Positions 36,001 to 48,873 of a stretch of DNA of 64,000 bases are shown here, one piece after another. The stretch spans positions 88,542,001-88,606,000 of the forward strand of contig NC_134013.1 of the NCBI RefSeq assembly GCF_040712315.1, read 5' to 3'. The notes under the pieces were generated by a model, which was not told where the DNA came from, ran no database searches, and was given only the letters and a program-made list of their open reading frames with translations. The stretch's first letter is position 1; each line of letters starts with the position of its first letter. The stretch is from Castanea sativa. Taxonomy: Eukaryota; Streptophyta; Magnoliopsida; Fagales; Fagaceae. Position numbers and translations under genes: made by a program.

Positions 36001-38411
36001 TATTATAGCAGAAATGTAGGAATCCAAAATGTTCCATTACAGATATTAATAAGAGGTCTTGGACAAGTTTAAATACCCATTCATGTGTTTGAGCTATGTT
36101 GCAGTGGCTAGATGAACACCCACAATATCTCCCAGTTCAACTATTTGTTGGCGGGGACTCTTATTCAGGCATTATTGTTCCATTAGTGACAAAGAAGGTC
36201 ATAGATGGTAAGATAATTTATTGATAACTATTTGTGGAATTGTGGAATTGAATTTGTATGTTGGAGTTGATCCCCCTTTGAGTTACTCATTGATCTTGGA
36301 ATGACATGTACTTGCAGGTATTGCAGCTAAAGTCAAGCCACGAATGAACCTCAAAGTACATGACCTATATTATTTCACTTAAATTATTTGGGCATTTCAT
36401 TTTGCTGTTGCATAGTGATTTTGACATTCTTCTTTCAAATGAATTTAGGGGTATTTAATTGGGAGCCCACGTACAGATTCGGTTATTGATGAAAATTCCA
36501 AAATAATATTCGCTCATCGGATGGCACTGATATCAGATGAACTTTATGAGGTGAGTGGAGTTTACTTGGTATGCAGTATAGAATAATGGTTAAATAATTA
36601 AGTTGAATATTTATTTACAATTTAAAGATTTGGGACACTGGTAATTCGCCATTTTAGGCATCCCGGGACTCTTATTATATACATATAGTCTGAAAATGTT
36701 GGCAAAGATGTCACATAAGCTCTACTTTCATTGTATTGAATTTGCTGATTTCTTATTTTTCATATTGACTGATTATGATGTCTTCCTTATGGTTGTAACA
36801 CCTTGGTGCTGATTTTATGTTTACATCTTTGCAGGAACTCAAAACAAGTTGCCAAGAGAACTATGTGGTCGTAGATCCATCCAATACAGCATGTGTCTTG
36901 GCTCTTGCATATTACGAAAAAGTGAGTCGATTTTTAATGATAATATTGTTTTACTCAATTTCTTCCAAAAACTGACAGATTAAACGGAACTGCAGTGCAT
37001 AAAAGATCTATTTCGTAATGATATTTTGGAACCAAAGTGCGCTTTTGCTTCTCCAAGCCTTAATACAGAACTGGATAGAAGATCTGTACAAGAAAATTCT
37101 GCAGATTTCATACTTTCTCCACCAAGAATTCATGAATATTGGTGTCGGGTAAACATTCCCTCTTATAAATTGCCACATCACATACAGTGAGATATGTTCT
37201 TGTGTGATTCATTTTGAAAGCTACATTACCCTTTTCTTGAATTATATAAATATATAGCTCTGTGATTAACCAGTTCACTTTTAACTGCAGAATTTTAATT
37301 ATGCATTAGCATACATGTGGTCCAATGATGACAGAGTTCAAGATGCTTTGCATGTTCGACAGGTACATAAATTCTTCAGGGTTATGCTATTTGAATCCGT
37401 ATAAGTTTATTGAGATGCCATCCTTGTGGCACCAGGGTTTTGTCTGGGATTGGAAGAGGTGCAACAAGAGCTTATCATACACGAAGGATATTTTGAGCGT
37501 GGTTGATGTTCATCGATATCTCAGTAAGAAAGGCTTACAAGTCCTGGTGGAGAGGTAATCACTTGCAATTTTCTGCACTCAACATTGTCTAGTTGGAGGC
37601 AATTAGTGAATCAAACCACACAAATTGATATAATTTTTATCAAAATGGGAAAATAAACTAAAAAAATAATCTAAGCTAAGTTGATATCAAGCTGATAAAA
37701 TGAAACCAAGGGCATGTCTACTTTAAAATTTGGTGTATAAACATTGAAATCAGTTTTGATTCTCCCCTCAAATGTATCAATTTACTGAATGTTACACTTA
37801 CCATCAAAATATGGATGAAAATTGCTTAGTGGAGGATTCTTGATAAAGGAAATTGACTCGCATTAAATTTGATGATCTTAAATTTCACTAATTTTGAGTC
37901 TAATTATAAATTATTCCATCAATTAGATTATTTTTAGTTGCTCATTTCTAAAGATTTTCTCATTTTAACAGTGGTGATCGTGATATGGTTGTCCCATTTG
38001 TGGGCACAGAACAATGGATAAAGTCACTTAATTTGACTATTGTCAATGATTGGCGACCTTGGCTTGTTGATGGTCAAATTGCAGGGTGAGTAATTTGTTG
38101 CAATCTAATCTTTCATAAGCTTTGAGTATTTTGTAAAAAAAAGATCCATTTCTTAGCTATGCCGCTTGTTTAATTTAGGTACACAAGAAAGTATTCTGAG
38201 AATGGATTTCGTTTAACATTTGCAACTGTAAAGGCAAGTAAACCATACTCTTATTATTGATTCATCTCTTTATTTTTGATCTACAAAGAAAAGTAACATT
38301 TTTTTTTCCCTGTTGTATTGGATATAGGGTGCTGGTCATACTGCACCAGAGTACTACCGTAGAGAATGTTATAACATGTTTCAAAGGTGGGTCCATTATT
38401 ACCCTTTGTAA
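33004..38411 (+). CDS. Serine carboxypeptidase-like protein (SCPL clade I acyltransferase type), gene 1
   Basis: Fourteen exons: 33004-33179, 33269-33405, 35658-35734, 35823-35945, 36105-36207, 36318-36355, 36449-36550, 36835-36921, 36996-37148, 37291-37362, 37436-37554, 37972-38085, 38179-38233, 38328-38411. They encode 479 residues with no internal stop. Residues about 22-38 ([17 protein letters not shown]) form a signal peptide, so the protein enters the secretory pathway. Family motifs are [10 protein letters not shown] (87-96, oxyanion region), GGDSYSG with nucleophile Ser190, SGDRDMV (396-402, catalytic Asp) and GAGHTAPEY with His456. The TGGPGCSS wording and VDDWRPW-like VNDWRPW are typical of the SCPL clade that moves acyl groups from glucose esters onto plant metabolites. 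Peptidase activity is the alternative, and the substrate cannot be read. Intron 13 uses a GC donor. Confidence 0.94.
34540..35075. mobile_element. Foldback MITE-like block in SCPL1 intron 2
   Basis: ggaatggaatgaaatgga at 34557-34574 is echoed as the complement in repeated ccattccattcc at 34990-35062. gtttgggagttttaatgg and cccaaacaatact give further inverted similarity. The block is AT-rich and has no coding capacity. Boundaries are approximate. Confidence 0.5.
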
Positions 38412-38810
38412 TAAGTGGTTTTTTTTTTGTTCCTCTCTCTCTCCCTCTGAGCTCTGTAATAAGTGATTGAAGCTTCAATAATTTGGGACATTTGATCATG
38501 AAGTGAGGTTCTTGCATTTGTGTAGTTTTTTTTAGATGAAAGCAGTTGTAATCTTTTAGTCATTTAGTGCTTTGTCTGTCTAATTACAAGTTTACAACAA
38601 TGTTCGAAAAACCACATCAGTTTCTTAAATAAAAAAATCCACATCAGTTGGTCCAAATAAAAGGTACACGATATGTATGGTATACATGAATTTATTGTAG
38701 CTTCAGTTAGTCTTTTTTAGTACGGATGTGAGATGAGGTAATTCCTAGTCTTCTTTCTCACAGAGGTATCACCATATAAGTCTATCAAAGATTCAAAGGA
38801 GAAGTGGGTT

Positions 38811-38903
38811 TTAGTTAACTTAATTGATAAAGTCTCTAATGGTTGAATAAGAGATATGAGATTCAATCTCCGCCTACATCAAAAATTGATTCCTGTCTTA
38901 GTT
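38811..38903 (+). mobile_element. tRNA-derived SINE head, cut by LARD element
   Basis: ttagttaacttaattgataa (A-box-like) is followed by tggttgaataagagatatg, the B-box-like gattcaatctccgcc and catcaaaaattgattcctg. The sequence stops exactly where the LARD 5' LTR begins, so the retroelement probably landed in it. Confidence 0.6.
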
Positions 38904-39361
38904 TGATGAGTCCAAAAAAATCATTAAGGTCATCTATTAATATAGACAACCTTGCATCATTAGTAGACCATCATGGAAAAAGATGTAATCACTCAAGCAC
39001 ATTCAACACATTAATGACGTCCGTTACTCATCAACTTTAAACTCCCATTAAGACGGAGACTGTTATACGGAGGGAAATAATTACCTGCAATTATGTACAT
39101 GAAGATAATTATGAGCACAACTACCCAAGCTACCTATAAAAAGGACAATCTGTCCATTTGCTAAAGTATGTCAAAAAGACTACAAAATGCAATCTATATA
39201 CAAAATATATGGATAGATACTGACTGAAGTATCAGAGGCTCCCCCACCGGGGTGAGCCCCAATGGCTCTTCGACTAGCTTTATTTCTCTTGTAGATCTCA
39301 AAAACCTGTCAAAAGCTCTAGATTGGACGAGTGACCTAACTGACGATTTTCGGTTTCATCA
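38904..39361 (+). repeat. LARD 5' LTR
   Basis: 458 bp. It contains a ctacctataaaaaggacaat TATA-like segment near 39131. Confidence 0.85.
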
Positions 39362-39998
39362 ATTTGGCCCATTCTGTTGGAAAAAGACAAGTCATTGTTC
39401 TCTTCCCGTTACAAAGGGTCACTTAGTTCATTAAAAAAATATGAACACTATGATACTGTAGTAAGTCTCGATCAGATAGATGGAATATCATGTAAAGATC
39501 CTTCAATAGAAGCAGATCCGCTTGCTACAAAAGCAGTCTTGCAGTGCCTTCCACCCTAAGAGGACATGCACGTGAAATTTGGAGGCCAAATCAAATCACC
39601 TTGACGTGATTTGGCAAAAAATGTCATCCTGCTACTGTGGGTCGACAACCCTGGGCACGAACAAGATGGTTCGCATCAAGAACCCAAGGTAATTCTTATA
39701 CCTTTATTTAAATAAAAAATAAAAATAAGCAAGAGCAAAGATAAAATCGCCACAAAGATACATGGCCTAACCCACTGAGCCTTCCTTTGAGTATCATTGC
39801 TCAGGTCAACCATAGTAATGGTAGTCCCAAATCACAGCTTTGTCTTTCTATATTTATTCTAGATCTCAACTTAATCATACTGAAGTTGCTATATATGGTG
39901 ATCTATAAATGGAAGGAATGGGAATCATAGTCTCGGCTAAAGGCTTTTATAAAAAAAACTTAAGCTACAATTGATGAGATGTATTGCGCATATATATG

Positions 39999-40030
<32 letters not shown>

Positions 40031-43000
40031 TATGAATATATACATGTTGCTTAAGATAAATACAATCAACCCAATGTGGTGTGAATCCCATTTTTATCAT
40101 TCACAATTTCACATGTACTGTTTAGTTGCATGCCTTATGTTAGACACACTTGTTTGGCACAAAATTCAACTATGTTCATGTTGACACATGTATGGTGCCA
40201 CTTGCTAGTTATCACCCTTTTTCTTTCCTAAACATATCTTGCCTAAATAGGAAAGATGAAGTCAATATATTACTGCCTTGCAAGAGGTAATAAATCTCAA
40301 TGCTTGAACATTAGAGAAAATTTATTAGACTAAAATTATAATTTTGGACATTAAAAGGCAAAAGTCAAATTTTATTATCTTGCCAAATTCAGAATCCTAA
40401 TTTTAAACATGAAATTAAGTTTAAAACAAGGAAAGAAAGTCTAAACCCAATCAGCATTGGGTATGTGTGGAAGCCAAGGGGAATGAATACCTTAATTGCT
40501 ACAACCTACATAATTCAAAGAAGATTAGTGGCTAAGAAGTCAAACCGATGCCTTTGAGATCCTTGCCATTAAATCCAAATATAATTATATGTTATGGCCT
40601 AATTGATATCCTGATTATAGCCATAAAAAGGGTTTTACAGCTTTACTACATTTCCTATTATAACACGAAGAGATCATTTGTGTCTCTTTATAGCATTAAA
40701 TAATTGGTATACTGATAGCATCTTGGTTGATATTCATGCATTATGTGATTAATTATGGCTTTTTATTTCACTACTTTCTCCTAATGCATCTTGCTAAGAG
40801 AAAAAAAAGGAAGTGAAATATTATTGCCATGCCAAAGATAATAAATCTTAATTTTTGGCACTAGAGAAGGTTGAAGCCAAAATTTTTTGTCTTACCGAAA
40901 TTATATCATAATTTTAGAGTTTAGACACTAAAGAGGCTAAAGTCAGATTTTACTATCTTACCAAATTTAGAAACTCTAAAATTGGACATAAGAGAAAATC
41001 CAATGAGCCAAGTTGAGCCAAATCTAATCAGTATTAGAGAGGTGGAAGCCAACGATAATAAATATTCTATTTTTCTGCTACAACTACACCTTGTGAAAAC
41101 TATCTTGATTTATGTATGATTTACGTATGTTTGGCAAAAACATTATATATACATGTCCAAGAAAACTAATTTTGTAGCAGTCATCTATGAGATTGAAAAT
41201 ATCCACAAAAGAGGATGTATAACAAATAAAGTTTTCTGAAAAACCACGTATGGTGATGTTATGCGGTCTAGAGATGATGAACAGTGTTAAAGGGAACTTA
41301 TCAAGACAAGCCTGCCAAAAAGGAGATCAAAGAGGGGAACGTTCTCTTCAAACATACATATTGCCTGGTATGTTACATGATAATTTCAATTCGATTTCTT
41401 ATGATTAATAAATCTAGGCTGTCCATCTATTAGAAGATGGGGGAACCCTAAAGCTAGCCCATGTGCATGACTTATAAGTCATAAGGCTAAATGGGTAATA
41501 AGATGAATGGGCAATAAGCCCATGCACCATGTTATTCACCAATAGCATGTGTCATCATGTGCCTCTTATGTTTAATTTAATATTAATTCCTATGTCAATT
41601 GAAAGGATCAGTAAACAAGCAATTGACTAATATATATTGAAATCGAATAAAGAAAAAATACAGGAAATAGTATTTCAGTTACAAATTAAAATCCATGGTT
41701 ATCTTCTTTACATGGTGAATAAATCTACCTAGAAACCTGTCAATTATATTGTGAGTTAAGGTTATGAATTTATGGTGCTTAAGTATTGCAATTAAGGACC
41801 AGTTAAGGAGAAATCTTATGAGCATATAGATTCACACATAACGATCATGATTTAAATTTTCCCAATTATACATGCTGCTTTGACTTTGAGAAAGAACATT
41901 TTTTGAATTGTTACATATTAACATACAATCTACTCTCAAAATAGTATCAGATTATGTCCATATGAATTCGATAAACAGAAAAGATATAGCATGTTGTACC
42001 AAAATGGTTTGGCTATGTACGCGTTTGAAGTTTTGATTTTTACTTCTGTATACTAGTCCAACATGCTTTTACAATTGATGCATAAATCCCGCCACATGGT
42101 TTCAAGAAATCTTTGGTGGTTTTTGTATGTTAAAGCATCATGCTTTCGTAAACCGAGTTACTAATTCAGTGCTTGGTATGAACTAAATTACACTTCATTT
42201 ATATAAAATAAATATTAAGCCCCAAAAATTTTTATACATTTGTGGTTAATATTATTTGTGAACTTCTTGCTTGACAATGTCGCTCTAAGTCTAACACTTC
42301 ACATAGTAAAAGTACTAAACTATTCACTAGTGTAACTAGACTAGCTTGTCTGTACCTATATTCTTAAGATTACAAACTTTAGAATAAGAACTTGTCAAGA
42401 AAAGCAAGCCAAGAAAGAGATCAAAAACTCTTAAGTGGAAAAGGGGAATACAACCAAAGGTTGTTAGAATTCCTTTGACATCACAAATGGCGAGTCATGC
42501 CCCTGTAGCTTTGAAGCCAACAAAGAAGAGCTTGTTGAAAAGAAATTAGCTTAGAAGGGTACCAAAAGTATCACACACATATCTATTTTACTCGCCATGT
42601 GAGCAAAGTGGTTCCAAGCCAAGCATGCTTGTTATAGGGTCCTTGCAAAGGTGGGCTTTCTATAAAAATCCCTCAAGGCAAATAGGTTCAATCCATTAAA
42701 AGGTCATTCCTCTAGTCATCAACAAACATCAATTGCACCTTTTATGTTTGAATGGGGGCAACAATGTGGCCTAGTTCTAGCGCTTACAAAAAAAAAAACA
42801 AAAAAAAAGAAGCAAAAGCGATCTAGGCCTTGAACATGTTAAGCCTAACAAAAGAGATCTTAAAAGAGAGAGAGCCCATCAAGAAGACTAAAACAATGAA
42901 AAAATCAAGGTTTGTACAAAAATAATATCGAGATTTAAGTTCTTCTGTCGAGGTAACTCATTTCTTTCTTTCTTTATTGGAACTAAATACGTATCAAGCC

Positions 43001-43299
43001 TGCATGATTATCACAAATGTGTAGAACATGTTGAAAATATTGCTATAAAATTGTTGCAACTATCACAGCTAATATAGCTATATTATTAGTAGCATATGCT
43101 TCTTCGTCATGAATCTAAGAAGTTCAATTGAGTCTCGTAGACTTGAAACGCATGTGCAACTTACTTTAGACAACAGCATAACCTCAAGAAGGTCCAAAGT
43201 GGCATGATCTCAAGGAGGCCTAAAGCTACAAAATTTCAAAAGAAGCTACAATCCCATGTGATCATTTGTTTACTCAAGAAGTAACCGTCCCAAAAATTC

Positions 43300-44330
43300 A
43301 ACTATAAAATTCTTCATGCAAGAGTAAAATCATTTAACGATAAATTCTTCATGCAAGAGTAAAATCGTTCTACGGTAAATTCTTTGTGCAAGAATTAAAT
43401 CATCCAAAGTAACAACGATAAAATTCTTCATGCAAGTGTAAAATCGTTTAACGATAAATTCTTCGTGCAAGAGTAAAATCATTCAATGGTAAATTCTTTG
43501 TGCAAGAATTAAATCGTCCAAAGTAATAATGATAAAATTCTTCATATAAGAACCAAATCATTTAATGATAAACTCTTCATGCAAGGGTAAAATCGTTCAA
43601 CGATAAATTCTTCATACAAGAGTAAAATCGTTTAATGGTAAATTCTTTGTGCAAGAATTAAATCGTCCAAAGTAACAACGATAAAATTCTTCATGCAAGA
43701 GTAAAATCGTTCAACGGTAAATTCTTTGTGCAAGAATCAAATTGTCCAAAGTAATATTGATAAAATTCTTCATATAAAAATCAAATCATTTAATGATAAA
43801 CTCTTCATGCAAGGGTAAAATTGTTCAACGATAAATTCTTCATGCAAGAGTGAAATCATTCAACAGTAGATTCTTTGTGCAAAAATTAAATCTTCCAAAC
43901 TAACAACGATAAAATTCTTCATGCAAAAGTAAAATCGTTCAACTATAAATTTTTCATGAAAGAGTAAAATCGTTCAACGGTAAATTCTTTATGCAAGAAT
44001 TAAATCGTCCAAATTAATAATGATAAAATTCTTCATATAAGAATAAAATTATTTAATGATAAACTCTTCATGCAAGAGTAAAATCGGTCAATGATAAATT
44101 CTTCATGCAAGAGTAAAATTATTCAACGGTAAATTCTTTGTGCAAGAATTAAATCATCCAAAGTAATATTGATAGAATTTTTCATATAAGAAACAAATCA
44201 TTTAACGATAAACTCTTCATGCAAGAGTAAAATCGTTCAATGACGAATTCTTCATGCAAGAGTACAAGTGTTCAACAGTAAATTCTTTGTGCAAGAATTA
44301 AATCGTCCAAAGCAATAAGGATAAAATTAT
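43300..44330 (+). repeat. Minisatellite with higher-order structure inside the LARD
   Basis: About 27 tandem units of 35-43 bp, with a core of attcttcatgcaagagtaaa then atcgttcaacg. A longer variant containing ttgtgcaagaattaaatcg and a tccaaagtaa tail recurs at intervals of 112, 149, 79, 151, 112, 149 and 149 bp, which are multiples of two, three or four units. No spacer diversity is seen, so it is not CRISPR-like. Confidence 0.9.
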
Positions 44331-44621
44331 TTATAAGAGAATAATTTTGATAAAAAATGATCATCCAAAGAAATCACCTTGCTCTTCAGCAGTGATAAAA
44401 AATGGTCATCCAAAGAAATTAGCCCATTCACAAGATCAAGCAATGATCCTTCAAACATCCAAAAGGACCTTCCAAAGGCAGACACCAAGAAGTCGTCATA
44501 AATAAACCACCATCCTTAAAGAAGAAATTGATTGAAAGACAAAAAAGTCTAAATCTAAACAAGTCAAGGAAATTCCCTAAACCTGACTAACATAAAATCA
44601 GGCTTGGGAATGGGGGGCAAC

Positions 44622-45082
44622 TGATGAGTCCAGAAAAATCATTAAAGTTGTTTATGAATATGGATGACCTTGCAACATTAGTAGATCATCATGGAAAAAG
44701 ATGTAACGTCTCAAGCACATTCAACACATTAATGACGACCGTTACTCATCAACCTTAAACTCCCATTAAGACGGAGACCGTTACACACAGAGAAATAATT
44801 ACCTGCAATTATGTACATGAAGATGATTATGAGCACAACAATTATCCAAGCTACCTATAAAGGGACAATCTCTCCATTTGCTAAGGTACATTAAAAAGAC
44901 TACAAAATGCAATCTATATACAAAATTAATGGGCGGATACTGACTGAAGCATCGAGGGCTCTCCCACCAGGGCTCACCCCAGTGGTCTCTTCGACTAGCT
45001 TTATTTCTTTTGTAGATCTCAAAAACCCATCAAAAGTTCTAGATTGGATGAGTGACCAAACTGACGATTTTTGGATTCATCA
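44622..45082 (+). repeat. LARD 3' LTR
   Basis: 461 bp, very similar to the 5' LTR with scattered substitutions and short indels. Confidence 0.85.
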
Positions 45083-46135
45083 GGTTCAACATCTTTTCAA
45101 TAAAGCCTATAACATACTCATGATCTTGGACTCTCTTGTTTTTTGAAAAAGATTTTTGAATTTCGACCCAAAAGCTAAGGTATGGTATGACTTTATGGCT
45201 CAATGCCTTTCTCCAAAGTCTATGGTATACTCATGATCTTGGGCCCCTTTGATTTGAACTTTTTTTTGAATGGGCCCAAAACTTAGGGTATATCTTGACT
45301 TTGTGGATCATCTTTCATCTTCTTTTTGAATTTTTCTTTTAAAAATTATTATTATTATTTTTTAATTATTTTTCGTAAACTTTTCCCTCTTTTTTTTATT
45401 TTGAAAATTTCACTTCTTAAAAAATTATTTACAAAGATTTTTTTTTTTGAAAACTTTTCTTCTTTTCAAAAAAAAAAAAAATTCTTCTTTTTTAAAATTT
45501 TTTTTTTTTTTGAAGTAGCCCTCTAGCTAGGATATATTGTAGCCTTCCTCTCAAAGTCCATGAAATTCTCATCATTTTGGGCCTAGGCATGCAACAAAGA
45601 GACCCAAGATTAAGGAGTTTCATTTTGGACTTTGAAGGATATTGGATGCTAAGTCCATAACATACTTGTTACCTTAGGCCCAAGGTCCTCTTTTTCAAAA
45701 GGCCTTTTGATTTGGGCTTATGATAACAATTAGGTTATGGCCTTATGAACCTTTCAAGTTAAGATATACCTTTGGACTTTGGGATAAGCCTCTTATGTGT
45801 AATAACTCCTTTTTTTTCTTTTTTCTTCTTTCCAACATTCTTAGGGTATATCATAACTCTTGGGTCATCCTTTCACCTTTACATCTTTTATTTGTCCTTT
45901 GGAATTATGTGATCACAAGATATAGGCGATGGCCAATTATAAGCGGTGGCATTGATTGTGAGTTAGTGGGATGAGCTTCGGAAGACTTGGGCTTGAATGG
46001 AGCCTTCCATCTTCAAACTCATCACCAACCAAGGTAAAAGGGACAATAAAACCAAGTGATGTGTGTACAAACAAGTATTGAATAAGTCTTTATTAAGGTT
46101 AAGACATATGATACATAGGAATTAAACTCACAATA
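45083..46135. other. Gene-free, T-rich region with degenerate repeats
   Basis: Phrases such as actcatgatcttggac, actcatgatcttgggcc and ctcatcattttgggcc recur about every 120-300 bp between long T and A runs (45320-45530). No coding sequence is recognised. The right end runs into the LTR-type sequence that follows. Confidence 0.6.
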
Positions 46136-48068
46136 CCCAGCGGAGTTGCCACTGTGGACACAAGGGGGAGTTGCCACCTAGATCTTACTACCAAAGATAT
46201 GCGTTCAGAGTTAAAGTACAGTCTTGGGAAGGTGTTAGGCACCCAAAATTGCCCAACCCTAACATTGACTTCCTCTCATTGAATCTTACTTCTTAAACCT
46301 ATTAAAGGCACGTTCAACATTGCATCTATACTCACACACACGCTAGCATCCATCCAACAATCAACATGACATCAGTCATCCCAAAACCTAATCACTCATC
46401 TATCATGATATATCATAACCCAATGATACATCTATCTCATCTCATCCAAGGCAGCAAGCATATCACAATACGGTAGCATCAACAAGGCATTAACATCAAG
46501 CATATCCGAAACATCCAAGCATAGCATCATGGTATTAGCCAAGCATATTCATCATGTTCATAAACCATATCATGCTCATCATCCCAATTAAATGCATGTT
46601 CATGTAATTATTCATAACTTGCCTCACTTACCTCATAGCACCACAACAACTGTGTATCAATGCATGTTCATGTTTATATGCATGTTCAGGTGATTCAACT
46701 AAGATATAAACCCTAATTATCAATTCAACAACCAAAGCATGTGAAACATGTTATTCTACTAACCCTAGGCCTAAACATGTGAAAATTAGACTCAACAAGA
46801 CTTTAAACAGAGAATTTAAAACTAAGCAAAACAATCAAAATTTTAAGAACTCTAAATCTGCATCTCTGGACATGAGTATGCGTACCCAAGCCTTTAGTAT
46901 GCGCATGCATACACACCCAAAAAACACAATTTCAAAAAAATAACAATCAAACCAAACCTAGCATGCTTCTAATATAAAACTAAACAACCTAAACTAACAA
47001 TAAAGATATCAAAGATAAATAAAACAAAATTTATTCTTGAACATGCATTGGATCTAACAACAAACATGAGCAACACTTAACACCTCACAATATATTTATT
47101 GATATATCAAATCATATCAACTTTCCATTTAAAACATGATGAAACAAAACAAAATAAAATCAAACAAGACAAAACATATTTCTAAGCATTAATAACATAT
47201 AAATTAACTAAGAACAACAAAAACATAAATTATAAAAGAACCAAATCAAGGAAAAGCCATGAAGAGAGACTTACCTTGCTATGGAATACAAACTTGATTG
47301 CCATTTAACTGGCCCTTCAGTGCCTACACAACAAGATTCAATGAGATATCAAGGAAAAAGAAGATTTCAATAGTTTATAGGTAATCACAACTCAAAAACA
47401 AGATTAGTTTTGAATTTTTTTTTGAGAAATCAAATTGGGAAAATAGTTTCTGCCTTAGAACTAACTAAAGAGAGGTTTTTGAATTGTCAAAAACATGCAG
47501 AGGTGATGTGTATTTGTTTTAGAAAAGAGAATTAGGGTTTTAGAGAAGATGGAGGCTAAAAAATGACTCTCTCTAGCTAGGGTTTTGATTGGAGGCATAA
47601 AGTGAGTATTTATAAGTTAAAATTAGGGTTTTCAGACTTTTTCATGATCTTTGGATGTTCTCAATGGTCCATGGGCCAGCCCACACCAAAACATTATTTT
47701 TTTGGCCCTTAAAATAAATTTTTAAAACCCAGAAAATCAGACAGCCCAGTTGGCCCAAATTCAAATAGTCATAACTCACTCAATTTTAGTTCAAGTTAGG
47801 AAAAATTTGTGTTCAAATTAAAGCCCATGATGTCTACTTTCCAATGAAATAAATTTCAGTCAAAAATTCTTTTTGTATAAAATGTTATGTCCAAAACAGT
47901 GAGCAAAGGTCATTTTAGCATTGTTTTCAAAGCGATTTGAGCACTTTTGAGTTGTGATTACTTTCAAACTATCAAAATAATTTCAATTACCTTTTGTAGT
48001 CATGTCAAGCTCATCATTGAGACCGGGGACAATAGTTTATTAACCAAGTACAGAATGAGGTGTCTATA
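46136..48068 (-). mobile_element. LTR plus primer-site region of an Ogre/Tat-like gypsy element
   Basis: On the minus strand the LTR begins tatagacacctcattctgt (48068 downward), close to the tgtagacacctcattttgtc start seen in many plant gypsy LTRs. It ends at 46153 and is followed by gtggcaactccgctggg, an Ogre-like primer-side sequence. Inside is a TATA-like tataaata near 47610 (minus). The length is about 1.9 kb. No matching second LTR or pol is in the window, so this is an isolated end of an element. Confidence 0.6.
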
Positions 48069-48074
48069 GGTACC

Positions 48075-48448
48075 CAAAGGAATTTAGGACAAGTAGGCCA
48101 TGCGAAGGCAAGTCAAATGATGTTACTATTGTTCATGCTTGCAATGGACCAAGAGAGCTGACCCCACTGGGCATGCCTTTGTCAAAAGCATTCAAGGATT
48201 TATCAACCAAAGGAATTATGAAGCCATTGGATCTTGGTAGGTATACTCCAAATATCTCTTCTCCAAATTACTTTGCCAACGAGTATTGTGAGTACGTCAA
48301 AGCAAAGGTCACTATACGGATAAATTTGCTTGTCTCCGTCATGACGTTGAAGACCTTATCGAATCAAAGAAGATTACAAAGCCACATATTGGAAAGAATT
48401 CTCTCCTGGAATGCTATGTTGTGCCTCCCGCTACTTGGGGTTGATTGA
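48075..48448 (+). pseudogene. Gypsy gag fragment ending at the duplication junction
   Basis: The frame at 48173-48290 reads PLSKAFKDLSTKGIMKPL and YCEYVK. After a +1 shift comes AKGHYTDKFACLRHDVEDLI and then ECYVVPPATWG. This resembles the part of gypsy gag that carries a HGHxTxxC-type zinc knuckle followed by a KxxIxDLI stretch. It ends abruptly where copy B of the segmental duplication begins. Confidence 0.6.
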
Positions 48449-48873
48449 TCAAGTTCAATTTCTAAACAAATCTACAATAGGTCTCAAAAAAGTGTTGATT
48501 TTCTTGCTTGATTTATTGTCAACCAATTTTGTAACTTGTTATTTCTCATATAAGCATCATGTTTAAGTCCCCTTTACCCTCAGTGAGTTTTATAATATTT
48601 CAAACTTCAATGAAACGACCAGAGACCTAGGTAATTGAGGTGTGCAACGGGTTATTGGGTGTCAAGGAGTGAGTGAGAATATATGGCCCATAGGTCATTA
48701 AAGACCAGATCCATAGGGAGTTCACAATGGACCATCCCATTCACCCTTAGCCAATGAGCCTTACCATCATGAAGCAAGTGAGCATGGTTTGGGATGCTTG
48801 TGAGAGAGGTGGCGGCCTGAGAGGCTAGAGAAGAAAGGAAGAAAAGAGAAGAAAAAAAAAGGGCTAATTTTTT

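Larger units (their letters stand above)
38904..45082 (+). mobile_element. Non-coding LTR retroelement (LARD type), 6.2 kb
   Basis: LTRs lie at 38904-39361 and 44622-45082, both starting tgatgagtcc and ending attcatca or tttcatca. After the 5' LTR, atttggcccattctgttgga resembles the ttggcgccgtctgtgggga primer-side sequence of the gypsy element at 60638. Immediately before the 3' LTR is a polypurine tract, aatggggggcaac (44609-44621). The 5.3-kb interior has no gag or pol motif in any frame that I could find, which defines a large retrotransposon derivative. It contains a duplicated roughly 220-bp segment (near 40300 and 40860) and a minisatellite. Flanking 5-mers do not match, so the target duplication is lost or the copy is recombinant. 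Confidence 0.82.

Noticed and set aside
43300..44330. Regular repeats that could suggest a CRISPR-like array
   Set aside because: Units are contiguous with no unique spacers, and the sequence is a plant retroelement interior.
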